Origin: CAZEIW01 sp964512305
GTDB taxonomy: Bacteria > Pseudomonadota > Gammaproteobacteria > Burkholderiales > Burkholderiaceae_F
Direction of reading: 5' to 3'
Assembly: GCA_964512305.1 (NCBI GenBank)
Contig: CAZEIW010000111.1
Coordinates: 1 to 63,532, forward strand
DNA: 63,532 nucleotides
A model generated the notes under the pieces. The model had not been told where the DNA came from. It saw only the letters and a list, made by a program, of their open reading frames with translations, and searched no databases. The position numbers and the translations under genes are program-made. Shown one piece after another: positions 35,846 to 46,881 of this stretch (position 1 is its first letter; the number at the start of each line of letters is the position of its first letter).

Positions 35846-35925
35846 GGAGCGTCGCGCGCCGCCTTCGCGCGGGCGGCTATAGTCTTCCCCGGCCGGCGGC
35901 GGCTGGCTCCGTCCCGGCGCTCGCG

Positions 35926-38778
<2,853 letters not shown>

Positions 38779-38782
38779 TCGG

Positions 38783-39535
38783 TCAGCGCCCGCCGGTGAC
38801 GTCCACGAGCGTGCCCGTGACGTAGGACGCGTCGTCGGAAAGCAGCCACAGGATCGCCCGCGCGACCTCGTCCGCGCTGCCGCCGCGCTTCATCGGCACC
38901 GCGCCCTTTAGGCGCTCGACCCGCTCGGGCTCTCCGGCAGCCGCGTGGATGTCCGTGTAGATCAGCCCCGGCCGCACGGCATTGACGCGGATCCCTTCGG
39001 CAGCCACCTCTTTCGCGAGGCCGATCGTCAGGCTGTCGACAGCACCCTTGGACGCGGCGTAATCGACGAACTCGTCGGGGGAGCCGATGCGGGCGGCCGC
39101 CGAGGAGACATTGACGATCGCCCCCCCGCTGCCGCCGCGGCGGGTCGACATCCGGCGGACCGCCTCGCGCGCGCAGAGAAAGCTGCCCACGACGTTGACC
39201 GCCAGGACCCGGGTCCACCGCGCCGCGTCCATCTGTTCGACCCGCATCTGCCGTTCCAGCATGCCGGCGCTGTTCACCAGCGCCGTGACCGGACCGAGCG
39301 TCGCGTCGACCTGCCCGAACAGCCGCACCACGTCCTGCTCCGATGCGACATCGGCACCGATCGCGGTCGCGACGCCGCCGCCGCGCAGGATTTCGTCGAC
39401 CACCGACTGTGCGGCCACGCGCCGGCCGAGGTAGCCGACGCAGACCGCATACCCGCGATGCGCCGCCAGGCGCGCCGTCGCCGCCCCGATGCCCCGGCTG
39501 CCGCCGGTGACGACCAGCACGCGCTTCACGCCCAC
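38783..39535 (-). CDS. SDR-family oxidoreductase
   Basis: A 250-residue classical short-chain dehydrogenase/reductase. The NAD(P) motif is TGGSRGIG (about 10-17), followed by VNSAG, the catalytic Ser in NVSSAAAR and the Tyr/Lys pair in DYAASKGA. It ends with the typical SYVTGTLVDVTGGR. The family includes glucose-1-dehydrogenase-like and FabG-like enzymes. The substrate cannot be read from sequence, and the neighbours (uvrA, the DMP19 protein) give no pathway. Confidence 0.88.
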   Translation of the reverse strand: MGVKRVLVVTGGSRGIGAATARLAAHRGYAVCVGYLGRRVAAQSVVDEILRGGGVATAIGADVASEQDVVRLFGQVDATLGPVTALVNSAGMLERQMRVEQMDAARWTRVLAVNVVGSFLCAREAVRRMSTRRGGSGGAIVNVSSAAARIGSPDEFVDYAASKGAVDSLTIGLAKEVAAEGIRVNAVRPGLIYTDIHAAAGEPERVERLKGAVPMKRGGSADEVARAILWLLSDDASYVTGTLVDVTGGR

Positions 39536-39575
39536 CCGCCGGAGATCGCGGAAGTGCCGTCCGGCCCGGTCCCCG

Positions 39576-40070
39576 TCAGCGTCCGACCCGGATCCGGGAG
39601 GAATGGGCCTTCACGAAGACGAACACCTTGTCCGTGATCGGCTCTTCCTCGCCGAGGTAGTAGTCGCGGTCGCACTGGTCGAACATGTCGTCGCGCTCCT
39701 CGTCCTCGCTCGCGAGCGCAAGCGCGATCGAGTGCGCGGTCAGGGGCCCTTCGATCCGCAACGCCTCGATCGCGCGCTGCGCGATCAGCGCGGTCTTCGG
39801 GCACCCGATCGTCGTCAGGGCATCGACCACGTAGGGGGCGAAACGCCTCGACGAGTTCGAGAAGAACTGCACGAAGCCGCCGCCGTCGACCTCGCGCTCC
39901 AGCGCCTCGATCGACAGCACGGTCAGCTCCTCGGCGTTCGGATCCTGGCAGCCGGCCAGCGCCTTCTCGATCGCGAGCACCAGCGAATCGAGGCGGAACT
40001 GGGACTCGAGCGCGATCAGCTCGTCGATCGACTGGCCGCCGTAGCTTTCGAGGAATCTTCGGTTGTCCAT
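39576..40070 (-). CDS. DMP19-family (DUF4375) protein
   Basis: A 164-residue acidic soluble protein with the DUF4375/DMP19 pattern: LTVLSIEALEREVDGGGFVQFFSNSS, then YVVDALTTIGCPKTALIAQRAI and a C-terminal segment DRDYYLGEEEPITDKVFVFVK. DMP19 from Neisseria is reported as a DNA-mimic protein that binds a transcription factor, and the strong acidity here fits that idea. No partner gene is adjacent. The ATG at 40070 is the only sensible start. Confidence 0.82.
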   Translation of the reverse strand: MDNRRFLESYGGQSIDELIALESQFRLDSLVLAIEKALAGCQDPNAEELTVLSIEALEREVDGGGFVQFFSNSSRRFAPYVVDALTTIGCPKTALIAQRAIEALRIEGPLTAHSIALALASEDEERDDMFDQCDRDYYLGEEEPITDKVFVFVKAHSSRIRVGR

Positions 40071-40171
40071 GGCACGACGGTTTGGGGAGTTGGACCGGCA
40101 TGCGAACGATAGACCTGCGGCGCCGGGTGTTCAATCGACCCGGTCCGCGGCGCCGGGTCGACGGGGAGCCG

Positions 40172-40930
40172 CTAGAGGTGGATGTCGACCGTAGGCTCGA
40201 GCAGGTCCTTGTAGGCGCCATACGTCGAAAGCGCCGCCATCGGCGTCAGCACCAGCCAGCCCAGGCCGAGGAAGATCGATGCCAGCACCGCGAAGCCGAT
40301 GAACAGCAGGCCGTATACCGCCAGCGCGCCGATGCTGGCGCGGCACGCGGCCAGGCTCTGCTTGAGCGCCTCGACCGGCGGGACGCCGCGCAGCACGATC
40401 AAGGCAGGCGCGAGCCAGGCCGCCATGCTGATCGGGATGAACAGCGCCAGGCAGACCACCAGCAGCAGCGCCGTCGTGAGCCCCAGCCCCGCCGCCGCCA
40501 CCGGGCGGCTGCCGAGGTCGACCGCGAGTCCGCCGAGGAACGCGCTCACCGCAGCACCGACACCCACCACCCCCATCAAGCCGACGACCACCAGGCTGGC
40601 CGCTATCACGAGGACCCCGGCGAGCAGGAGCGGCGAGGGATGCGTGCGGAAACCGGCGAAAACGTCGGCGATCTCCAGCGCCTCGCCGCGTTCGCTCTTG
40701 CGCGCCGCCAGCATCAGCCCGCCGGCCAGCGGGAAAAGCAGCAGGTGCGCCAGGATCGCGCCCAACGCCCCGACGAGGTGCAGCGCCAAGTAGATCACCG
40801 TGACAACGAGACCCATTCCGATCCAGACGCCCGCCCGGCCGCCGCCGAACATCCACGGCCAGGCCTCGGTCCACCAGTTGACGCCGCGACCGGCGGCGAC
40901 GCTTCGATGAGCGGGGCCGCCCGGGCCCAT
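40172..40930 (-). CDS. BPSS1780-type polytopic membrane protein
   Basis: A membrane protein of about 252 residues with five to six helices (about 42-70, 110-135, 140-160, 165-185, 215-250). The start region AAGRGVNWWTEAWPWM and the middle FIPISMAAWLAPALIVLRGVPPVEALKQSLAACRAS fit the BPSS1780 family of Burkholderiales, which has no known function. I chose the ATG at 40930; the long open frame upstream of it is composition-driven. It is divergent from the TonB-dependent receptor. Confidence 0.75.
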   Translation of the reverse strand: MGPGGPAHRSVAAGRGVNWWTEAWPWMFGGGRAGVWIGMGLVVTVIYLALHLVGALGAILAHLLLFPLAGGLMLAARKSERGEALEIADVFAGFRTHPSPLLLAGVLVIAASLVVVGLMGVVGVGAAVSAFLGGLAVDLGSRPVAAAGLGLTTALLLVVCLALFIPISMAAWLAPALIVLRGVPPVEALKQSLAACRASIGALAVYGLLFIGFAVLASIFLGLGWLVLTPMAALSTYGAYKDLLEPTVDIHL

Positions 40931-41047
40931 TTGCTGCGATTGCGCCTGCACGCCGCCTCCGTGGGGACGGAACGAATCCGGCAGATGCTCGCAGACGCCG
41001 CAGGCCCGGTCAATCGCGGCGCATGGAAGCTGAACCGGCTGCCGGCA

Positions 41048-41070
41048 GGAATGACGCCCGTGAATGCCGC
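41048..41070. repeat. Copy 1 of a short dispersed repeat (GAATGACGCCCGYGAATGCCGC)
   Basis: The core at 41049-41070 matches 57324-57345 at 21 of 22 positions and lies in non-coding DNA both times. It resembles the CATTCCCGCGAA-type dispersed repeats of proteobacteria. Here it sits in the 289-base region between the BPSS1780-type gene and the TonB-dependent receptor. I saw no cobalamin riboswitch box in that region. Confidence 0.5.
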
Positions 41071-41219
41071 TATTCCGGCCATCCGGCACGCCTGCCGTAA
41101 GGCACGATCGGCGGCATCGGTTCGTGGGCCCCGCGCGTCGGCGCGGCCGGCGCCACGGGCCCGGGACAGGTTCAGGGCCGATCACCGGTCTCGAACCGGC
41201 CATTCCATCGGAGACAAGT

Positions 41220-43184
41220 GTGCGAAGCTCGGCCCTGGCCTTGCTGGCGGGAGCCTTCACCGTCGCGGCGACGGGCGCTGCGGCGGGCGCGACCGAGGCG
41301 TCGCAGTCGCTTCCCGGCGCGGTGTCGCGGCTTGCCGACCTGCCTCTGGACCAGCTGCTCGACGTCGAGATCAGCGGCGCGTCGAACCGCCCGCAGGCGG
41401 TCGCCGACGCGCCGGCCTCCGTGACGGTGCTGACCGCGCAGGATTTCCGCACCTACGGCTGGCGCACGCTCGGAGCCGCGCTGCGCGCGGTGCGCGGCTT
41501 CTACCTCGGATCCGACCGCGTCTACGACTTCATCGGCATCAACGGATTCCAGACGCCGGCCGATTACAACAGCCGGATCCTGCTGCTGATCGACGGCGCG
41601 CGCCTCAACGAGCCGATCTACGACAGCGCGCCGGTCGCGGAGGATTTCCCGCTCGACGTCGAGCTGATCGACCACGTCGAGATCATCCGCGGGCCGAGCT
41701 CATCGGTTTATGGCGCCAACGCGCTGTTCGGCGTCATCAACGTCGTCACGCGGCCCATCGCGGAGCTCGACGGCGCCTCCGCAGGCGCCGAAGCCGGGCC
41801 GTACGGCACGCGCCGCGCGAGGGTCGGGGCCGCGTCGGCGCCGGCCGACGGCGCGCGCTGGCTGCTCGAGGCCAGCCGCGAGCGGTCCGACGGCGAGACG
41901 CTGAGCTTCCCCGACGAGCCGTACACGGCGGGGCGGCCCGTCGCCGGCACCGACTACAAGCGAATCACGCGCCTCTACGGCCGCCTCGAATCCGGCCGGG
42001 AGTCGCTGGTCGCCTACTACGGCTGCCGCGAAAGCGGGCTGCCGGGCGGCCAGTACGGGACGATCCCGGGCCCCGGGAACCTGGCGCGCGACACCTACTA
42101 CGGGCTGAACGCGAACTGGCTCGCGCAGACCCTGCTGGGCGAGATGCAGGCGCGCGCCGGCGCGCGCCGCTATCGCTACGACGGGAACTACCTGTACCCC
42201 GCGACGCCCAACGTCGACTACTCGTACGCGCAGGCGCTGAGCGCCGAACTGCGCTTCGTCGCCCACGCCGCCGGCATCCACACGATCACCTACGGTGGGG
42301 ACTGGCAGCGCAACACCACAGCTCGCTACATGAACTACGACGTGTCGCCGTACGTGGTCTACACCGACCTCGACCACGGCGGCCGCCGCGCGGGCCTTTT
42401 CGTCCAGGACGACGTGCGCGCGTCCGAGCGCGTCAGCATCTCGGCCGGCGCGCGCTTCGACAGCGACACCGGCGAGGATCCGCGCATCAGCCCGCGCCTG
42501 GGCCTGATCCTGCGGCCGTTGGAGGCGACCGTGGTCAAGCTGCTCTACGGCAGCGCGTTCCGCCCTCCCAACCTGAACGAGCTCGCCTATCCGACTCCGA
42601 ACGTGGCGTTGCGGCCCGAGACCATCCACGCGACCGAGCTCGCCCTCGAGTCCGCGCCCGCCCCGGACCTGAGGCTCGAGGCTTCGATCTACCGCTACCG
42701 GATGCAGGACCTGATCCGATCCTTCACGGACTCCGCGACCGGCAACACGACCTATACCAACCTGCCACAGGCCCATGCCGCGGGCGCGCAGTTCGAGATC
42801 GAGCGGCGCTGGAGCGCGCGGCTGCGCAGCGGCGCCAGCATCGCCTGGCAGCGCCTGACCGACAGCTCCGGCGTGGAGAACAACAACACGCCGGACCGGA
42901 TCTTCAAGCTGAACGCGCACGCCTCGCTTCCGGGCGGCATCGACGCCGGCTGGGAGACGCAGGTGCAGAGCGCGAAGCAGGACACCGTGAGCGTGACGCC
43001 CGGGTACTCGGTGTCCAACCTGACCTTGAGCACGCCGGTGCCGCCCCACGGATGGGCCTGGACCGCCGGCGTCTACAACGTGTTCGACCGCGAGTACACC
43101 GAGGTCGCGAACCTGGCGCCGCCGCGCGAGCAGCTGGTACAGCCGCGGCGCGCGTGGCGCGTGGGCGCCGAATACAGGTTCTGA
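41220..43184 (+). CDS. TonB-dependent outer-membrane receptor
   Basis: A 654-residue receptor. A signal peptide (about 1-25) precedes LPLDQLLDVEISGASN, then the plug domain with SVTVLTAQDFRTYGWRTL, LLLIDGARLNEP and VEIIRGPSSSVYGANALFGVINVVTR. A 22-strand barrel follows, ending in the aromatic C-terminus VGAEYRF needed for BAM assembly. The start is the GTG at 41220, with GGAG six bases upstream; an earlier ATG would spoil the signal peptide. No iron or cobalamin genes lie nearby. The next three genes on the same strand, at spacings of 2-30 bases, encode a signalling chain, so this receptor is more likely a sensor or partner of that chain than a plain siderophore importer. Confidence 0.9.
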   Translation: MRSSALALLAGAFTVAATGAAAGATEASQSLPGAVSRLADLPLDQLLDVEISGASNRPQAVADAPASVTVLTAQDFRTYGWRTLGAALRAVRGFYLGSDRVYDFIGINGFQTPADYNSRILLLIDGARLNEPIYDSAPVAEDFPLDVELIDHVEIIRGPSSSVYGANALFGVINVVTRPIAELDGASAGAEAGPYGTRRARVGAASAPADGARWLLEASRERSDGETLSFPDEPYTAGRPVAGTDYKRITRLYGRLESGRESLVAYYGCRESGLPGGQYGTIPGPGNLARDTYYGLNANWLAQTLLGEMQARAGARRYRYDGNYLYPATPNVDYSYAQALSAELRFVAHAAGIHTITYGGDWQRNTTARYMNYDVSPYVVYTDLDHGGRRAGLFVQDDVRASERVSISAGARFDSDTGEDPRISPRLGLILRPLEATVVKLLYGSAFRPPNLNELAYPTPNVALRPETIHATELALESAPAPDLRLEASIYRYRMQDLIRSFTDSATGNTTYTNLPQAHAAGAQFEIERRWSARLRSGASIAWQRLTDSSGVENNNTPDRIFKLNAHASLPGGIDAGWETQVQSAKQDTVSVTPGYSVSNLTLSTPVPPHGWAWTAGVYNVFDREYTEVANLAPPREQLVQPRRAWRVGAEYRF

Positions 43185-43187
43185 GCC

Positions 43188-43787
43188 GTGGTGCGCCCCG
43201 GATCGACTCCGCCGGTGCCCGCGCCCCGTCCGGCGCCAGGTCCGAATTCCCGCGGCGATCGGCGGCGCCGCGGCGCCGCCGCCTTCCTGTGCGCCCTGGT
43301 GCTCGCGGCGCCCTGCGCACCGGCGCAGAACGAGGCGAGCGAAGAGGCGCTGCGCGCGGCGATCGTCTTCAACCTGGCCCGCTTTGCCGAATGGCCACCG
43401 CAGGCGTTCGCCGCGGCCGACGCGCCGCTGGCGCTGTGCACGGCGGGCGCGACGTCCGAGCAGAACGAGGCATTCATGGCGCTCGCGGGCCGCATGGTCG
43501 GCGACCGGCCGCTGCAGCTGCACGCCAACGTCGGCGCGCGCGACATCGGGGAGTGCCGGATCCTGTTCGTCGGTCACGCCGACGAAGCCTGGATCGAAGC
43601 GAGCCGGCGCCCCTATCTGCTGTCGGTCGGGGTCGGTCTGGCGTTCGCGGAGGGCGGCGGCATCGTCGGCCTTTACCGCAGCGGAGACCGGCTGCGCTTC
43701 GCGGTCAACCTGAAGTCGATGCAGTCGGCAGGGATCCGGATCGGGTCCCAGGCCCTGCAGCTGTCGCGCATCGTCGGCGAGCGCTGA
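43188..43787 (+). CDS. YfiR-family periplasmic protein
   Basis: A 199-residue exported protein of the YfiR (DUF4154) family. After a basic leader and a hydrophobic signal (about 30-47) it has the family start EEALRAAIVFNLARFAEWP. It then has the two conserved cysteines Cys84 (LALCTAG) and Cys123 (GECRILFV), which probably form a disulfide, and the end RLRFAVNLKSMQSAGIRIGSQALQLSRIV. In Pseudomonas, YfiR is a periplasmic repressor of the CHASE8-containing diguanylate cyclase YfiN and is itself held by the outer-membrane lipoprotein YfiB. The GTG start is three bases after the receptor stop, and the kinase ATG is two bases after its own stop. Confidence 0.88.
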   Translation: MVRPGSTPPVPAPRPAPGPNSRGDRRRRGAAAFLCALVLAAPCAPAQNEASEEALRAAIVFNLARFAEWPPQAFAAADAPLALCTAGATSEQNEAFMALAGRMVGDRPLQLHANVGARDIGECRILFVGHADEAWIEASRRPYLLSVGVGLAFAEGGGIVGLYRSGDRLRFAVNLKSMQSAGIRIGSQALQLSRIVGER

Positions 43788-43789
43788 TC

Positions 43790-46444
43790 ATGGAAGCCAC
43801 GGGCCGCCCGAGCGTCATCCGCCGCATCACGCTGGCCTTCGCGGCCGCCGCCGGCGGCCTGATGCTGATCGTGTTCGTGCTGCTGCAGACGGCGAGCGTT
43901 GCGCTGCGCGCGCAGCACGAAATCGACGCCGAGGCGGTCGGGCTCGCGCGCCTGCTGGCTGGCGAGAGCGCCGGCGCGGTCGCGTTCTCGGACGCCAAGG
44001 CCGCGCGCGAGACGCTCGATGCGTTGCAGGGCGAAGCGGTCGTGGTCGCGGCGCGAATCAGCGACGCGAAGGGCGTCCCGATCGCCACCTATGTGCGGCG
44101 CGGCTCCGCGCCCGACGTCTGGCCGGCTGCCGCGCCGCCTTCGGCGCTGCAGGCGCTGTGGAGCGGGTTCGCCCGCGCCGACGAGCCGATCCGCCTCGAC
44201 CACGAGCCGATCGGCAGCGTCGGCGTCGTGATCGAAACCCGCTCGCTGCGCCGGTCCGTGCTCGCGGAGCTCGGATTGAGCCTGCTCGGCGCCGTGGTCG
44301 CGCTGGCGGTGGCCACCGCGATCACGCTGCGCGCCAGCCGCGGAATCCTGCAGCCCGTGTTCGACCTGGCGGCGATCGCGCGCCAGATCTCCCTCGACAA
44401 GAACTACGGCCGGCGCGCGCGCGTCGATCGCGGCGACGAGCTGGGCGACCTTTCGGCCGCGTTCAACGAGATGCTGACGGAGATCGAGCGCCGCAATCAC
44501 GACCTGTCGACCGCGGAGCGGCGCTTCGCCCTGGCGATCCAGGGCGCGCGCCTGAGCATCTTCGAATGGGACATCTCGACCGGCCGCGTCACGCTGCAGG
44601 ACGGCTGGCGCAGCGATCTCGGCGAGCCGCTCTTGAGGCGCGAGACCAGCGCGGCGCGGACGATCGCGGCCTCGCATCCGGACGATCGCGAGCGCGTGGC
44701 GGCGACGCTGGAAAGCGTGGTCAGGGGCCGGGTCGATCGCTACCGGATCGAGTTTCGAATCGCCTCGCGCGAGCGGGGCTGGCGCTGGATCGCCTCGGAG
44801 GCGATGGTGACGGAGCGCGACGCGCAGGGCCGCCCGCTGCGGGCCTTCGGGACCGTCGCGGACATCGACGGCCGCAAGCGCAACGAGGTCGACCTGCAGA
44901 CGGCGAAGGACGCCGCCGAGGAGGCGAGCCGCGCGAAGTCGCGCTTCCTGGCGACGATGAGCCACGAGATCCGGACCCCGATGAACGGCGTCATCGGCAT
45001 GACCGAGCTGCTGCTCAAGTCCGCGCTGAGCGATCAGCAGCGGCGGCAGGCGCAGATCATCGACGGCTCCGCCAGGCACCTGCTCGACATCATCAACGAC
45101 ATCCTCGACGTCTCGAAGATCGAGGCCGGCAGGCTCACGCTCGAGCACGCGGCGTTCGATCCGGCCGAGGTCATCGAGGAAGCCACCCGCTTCCTCGCGT
45201 CCGCGGCGGCGGACAAGGGGCTCGACCTGCTCGTCTGGCTCGCGCCCGACCTGCCGGAGGCGGTGCTCGGCGATCCGCTGCGCCTGCGCCAGATCGTCGT
45301 CAATCTGGTCGGCAACGCGGTCAAGTTCACTTCGTCGGGACATGTGATGGTGCGCGCATCGCTGCGGGCGCAGCCGTCCGGGGATTCCGGTCCCGGCATC
45401 GTGCTCGGCATCGAGGTCAGCGACAGCGGCATCGGGATCGCGGCCGACAAGCTCGAAAGCGTCTTCGAGTCGTTCTCGCAGGCCGACGGCAGCACGACCC
45501 GCCGCTACGGCGGCACCGGGCTCGGGCTCGCGATCGTGCGCCAGCTGGCCGAGCTGATGGGCGGTCGCGCCCAGGCCCGGAGCACGCTGGGCGCCGGCTC
45601 CGTGTTCGACGTGACCGTCCGCCTCGGCGCGGCCGGAACGGACACGCGCCAGGCGCCGGCGGCTCGCGCGCGACTTGCCGGCCGCCGCGTGCTGCTGCTG
45701 GTCCGCAATCCGCTGCTGCGCGAGGTGGTCCGGGATTACGTCGAGCGCACCGGGGCAACCTGCGAAGCCATCGCCGACATGGCCTGGGCCGGCGAGCGCC
45801 TCGCCCGGCCGACTCCGCGCGTCGACTGCCTGTTGATGGACGAGGATTGCGCGCGCACGCAGCCGCTGGCCTCCGCAAGCCCCTCGCGGATCCTGATCGG
45901 CGATCCGGCCGGCGTGCCGGCCGCGGGGCCCGAAAGCGCCCGCGCAGGCACGGCGCGGCTGGCCACGCCGGTCCGGTACGCGGAGCTTTGGCGCGCGCTC
46001 GAGTCGGCCTGCGCCGTCGGCGGCGGCGGCGAAACCGGGTCCGATTCCAGGTCGGCGCCCCTCGGCGGGCGGGCGCTGCTGGCCGAGGACAACCCGGTCA
46101 ACCAGCTGGTCGCTCAGGCGATGCTGGAGCAGCTCGGAATGACGGTCGAGACGGTCGACAACGGCAGCAGCGCGCTCGAACGCATGGCCGCGGCGCCCTT
46201 CGACCTGGTGCTGATGGATTGCCAGATGCCCGTGCTCGACGGCTACCAGGCGACGCGCGAATGGCGGCGGCGCGAGCGCGCGCGACCCGGCAGGCGCCTG
46301 CCGATCGTCGCCCTGACCGCCAGTGCGCTGCCCGACGAGCGCCAGCGCTGTCTCGACGCCGGCATGGACGACTACCTCGCGAAGCCGTACAGGATCTCCG
46401 ACCTGGCAGCGATCGCCGCCCGCCACGTCGCGCCGCGGTCCTGA
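43790..46444 (+). CDS. Hybrid sensor histidine kinase with CHASE8-like periplasmic domain and two receivers (one degenerate)
   Basis: An 884-residue inner-membrane kinase. Helix 1 is at about 14-35. The periplasmic domain at about 36-155 includes EAVGLARLLAGESAGAVAF, the pattern of CHASE8 as in YfiN. Helix 2 is at about 158-182, HAMP at about 183-235, PAS at about 245-365, HisKA with ATMSHEIRTPMNG (His392), then HATPase with NLVGNAVKFT and GGTGLGLAIV. A first receiver-like domain (about 630-745) has lost its acidic pocket and normal phosphorylation site. The second (about 760-880) is complete, with EDN and Asp810 in LMDCQMP. It belongs to the receptor-YfiR-kinase-receiver operon. Confidence 0.9.
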   Translation: MEATGRPSVIRRITLAFAAAAGGLMLIVFVLLQTASVALRAQHEIDAEAVGLARLLAGESAGAVAFSDAKAARETLDALQGEAVVVAARISDAKGVPIATYVRRGSAPDVWPAAAPPSALQALWSGFARADEPIRLDHEPIGSVGVVIETRSLRRSVLAELGLSLLGAVVALAVATAITLRASRGILQPVFDLAAIARQISLDKNYGRRARVDRGDELGDLSAAFNEMLTEIERRNHDLSTAERRFALAIQGARLSIFEWDISTGRVTLQDGWRSDLGEPLLRRETSAARTIAASHPDDRERVAATLESVVRGRVDRYRIEFRIASRERGWRWIASEAMVTERDAQGRPLRAFGTVADIDGRKRNEVDLQTAKDAAEEASRAKSRFLATMSHEIRTPMNGVIGMTELLLKSALSDQQRRQAQIIDGSARHLLDIINDILDVSKIEAGRLTLEHAAFDPAEVIEEATRFLASAAADKGLDLLVWLAPDLPEAVLGDPLRLRQIVVNLVGNAVKFTSSGHVMVRASLRAQPSGDSGPGIVLGIEVSDSGIGIAADKLESVFESFSQADGSTTRRYGGTGLGLAIVRQLAELMGGRAQARSTLGAGSVFDVTVRLGAAGTDTRQAPAARARLAGRRVLLLVRNPLLREVVRDYVERTGATCEAIADMAWAGERLARPTPRVDCLLMDEDCARTQPLASASPSRILIGDPAGVPAAGPESARAGTARLATPVRYAELWRALESACAVGGGGETGSDSRSAPLGGRALLAEDNPVNQLVAQAMLEQLGMTVETVDNGSSALERMAAAPFDLVLMDCQMPVLDGYQATREWRRRERARPGRRLPIVALTASALPDERQRCLDAGMDDYLAKPYRISDLAAIAARHVAPRS

Positions 46445-46473
46445 CGCCCGCGCCGCAGCCGCCCGAACGACCG

Positions 46474-46881
46474 ATGACCGACACCGCGCCCGCGCTTGCT
46501 CCTCCCACCGCGCTCGTCGTCGACGACAACGCGATCAATCGCCTGGTGACCTGCGAGTTCCTGTGCCTGCTCGGCTATCGGTGCGACACGGCGGCCGATG
46601 GTCTCGAGGCGTTGCAGCGGACGGCCGAGCGCAGCTACGGCCTGGTGCTGATGGATGTCCAGATGCCGCTGATGGACGGGCTCGAGGCGACTCGCGAGCT
46701 GCGCCGCCGCGAAAGCGCCTCGCGGCGCCCGCGCCAGACCGTGATCGCGCTCACGGCGAGCGCCACCGACGCCGACCGCGAGCGCGCGCTGTCGGCGGGC
46801 ATGGACGATTTCATCCGCAAGCCGATCACCTTCGAGACGCTGCGGGTCGTGCTGCGCCGCCGGCACGGGGCGGGCTCCTGA
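46474..46881 (+). CDS. Stand-alone receiver-domain protein
   Basis: A 135-residue single-domain response regulator. It has the acidic pocket VVDDN, phosphoacceptor Asp61 in LMDVQMPLMDG, the conserved Thr/Ser in ALTASA and Lys in IRKPITFETL. There is no output domain. It closely resembles the second receiver of the kinase encoded 29 bases upstream and probably takes phosphate from it, acting by protein contact in the manner of CheY or Spo0F. Its stop codon (46879-46881) directly abuts the stop of the convergent antiporter gene. Confidence 0.9.
   Translation: MTDTAPALAPPTALVVDDNAINRLVTCEFLCLLGYRCDTAADGLEALQRTAERSYGLVLMDVQMPLMDGLEATRELRRRESASRRPRQTVIALTASATDADRERALSAGMDDFIRKPITFETLRVVLRRRHGAGS

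Noticed and set aside
40931..41219. A cobalamin riboswitch or Fur box upstream of the TonB-dependent receptor
   Set aside because: I found no conserved B12-box sequence and no AT-rich 19-bp palindrome of Fur type. Only a small CCGGT-CTCGA-ACCGG stem (41185-41199) is present just before the start.
43673..46426. A 900-codon minus-strand frame opposite the hybrid kinase
   Set aside because: No domain is visible and the sense strand has all kinase motifs.
40082..46444. A continuous plus-strand open frame of more than 2,100 codons
   Set aside because: Only the last 884 codons (from 43790) are a real gene. The upstream part is the wrong-frame shadow of the BPSS1780-type, receptor and YfiR genes, kept open by extreme GC content. 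No giant protein is present.
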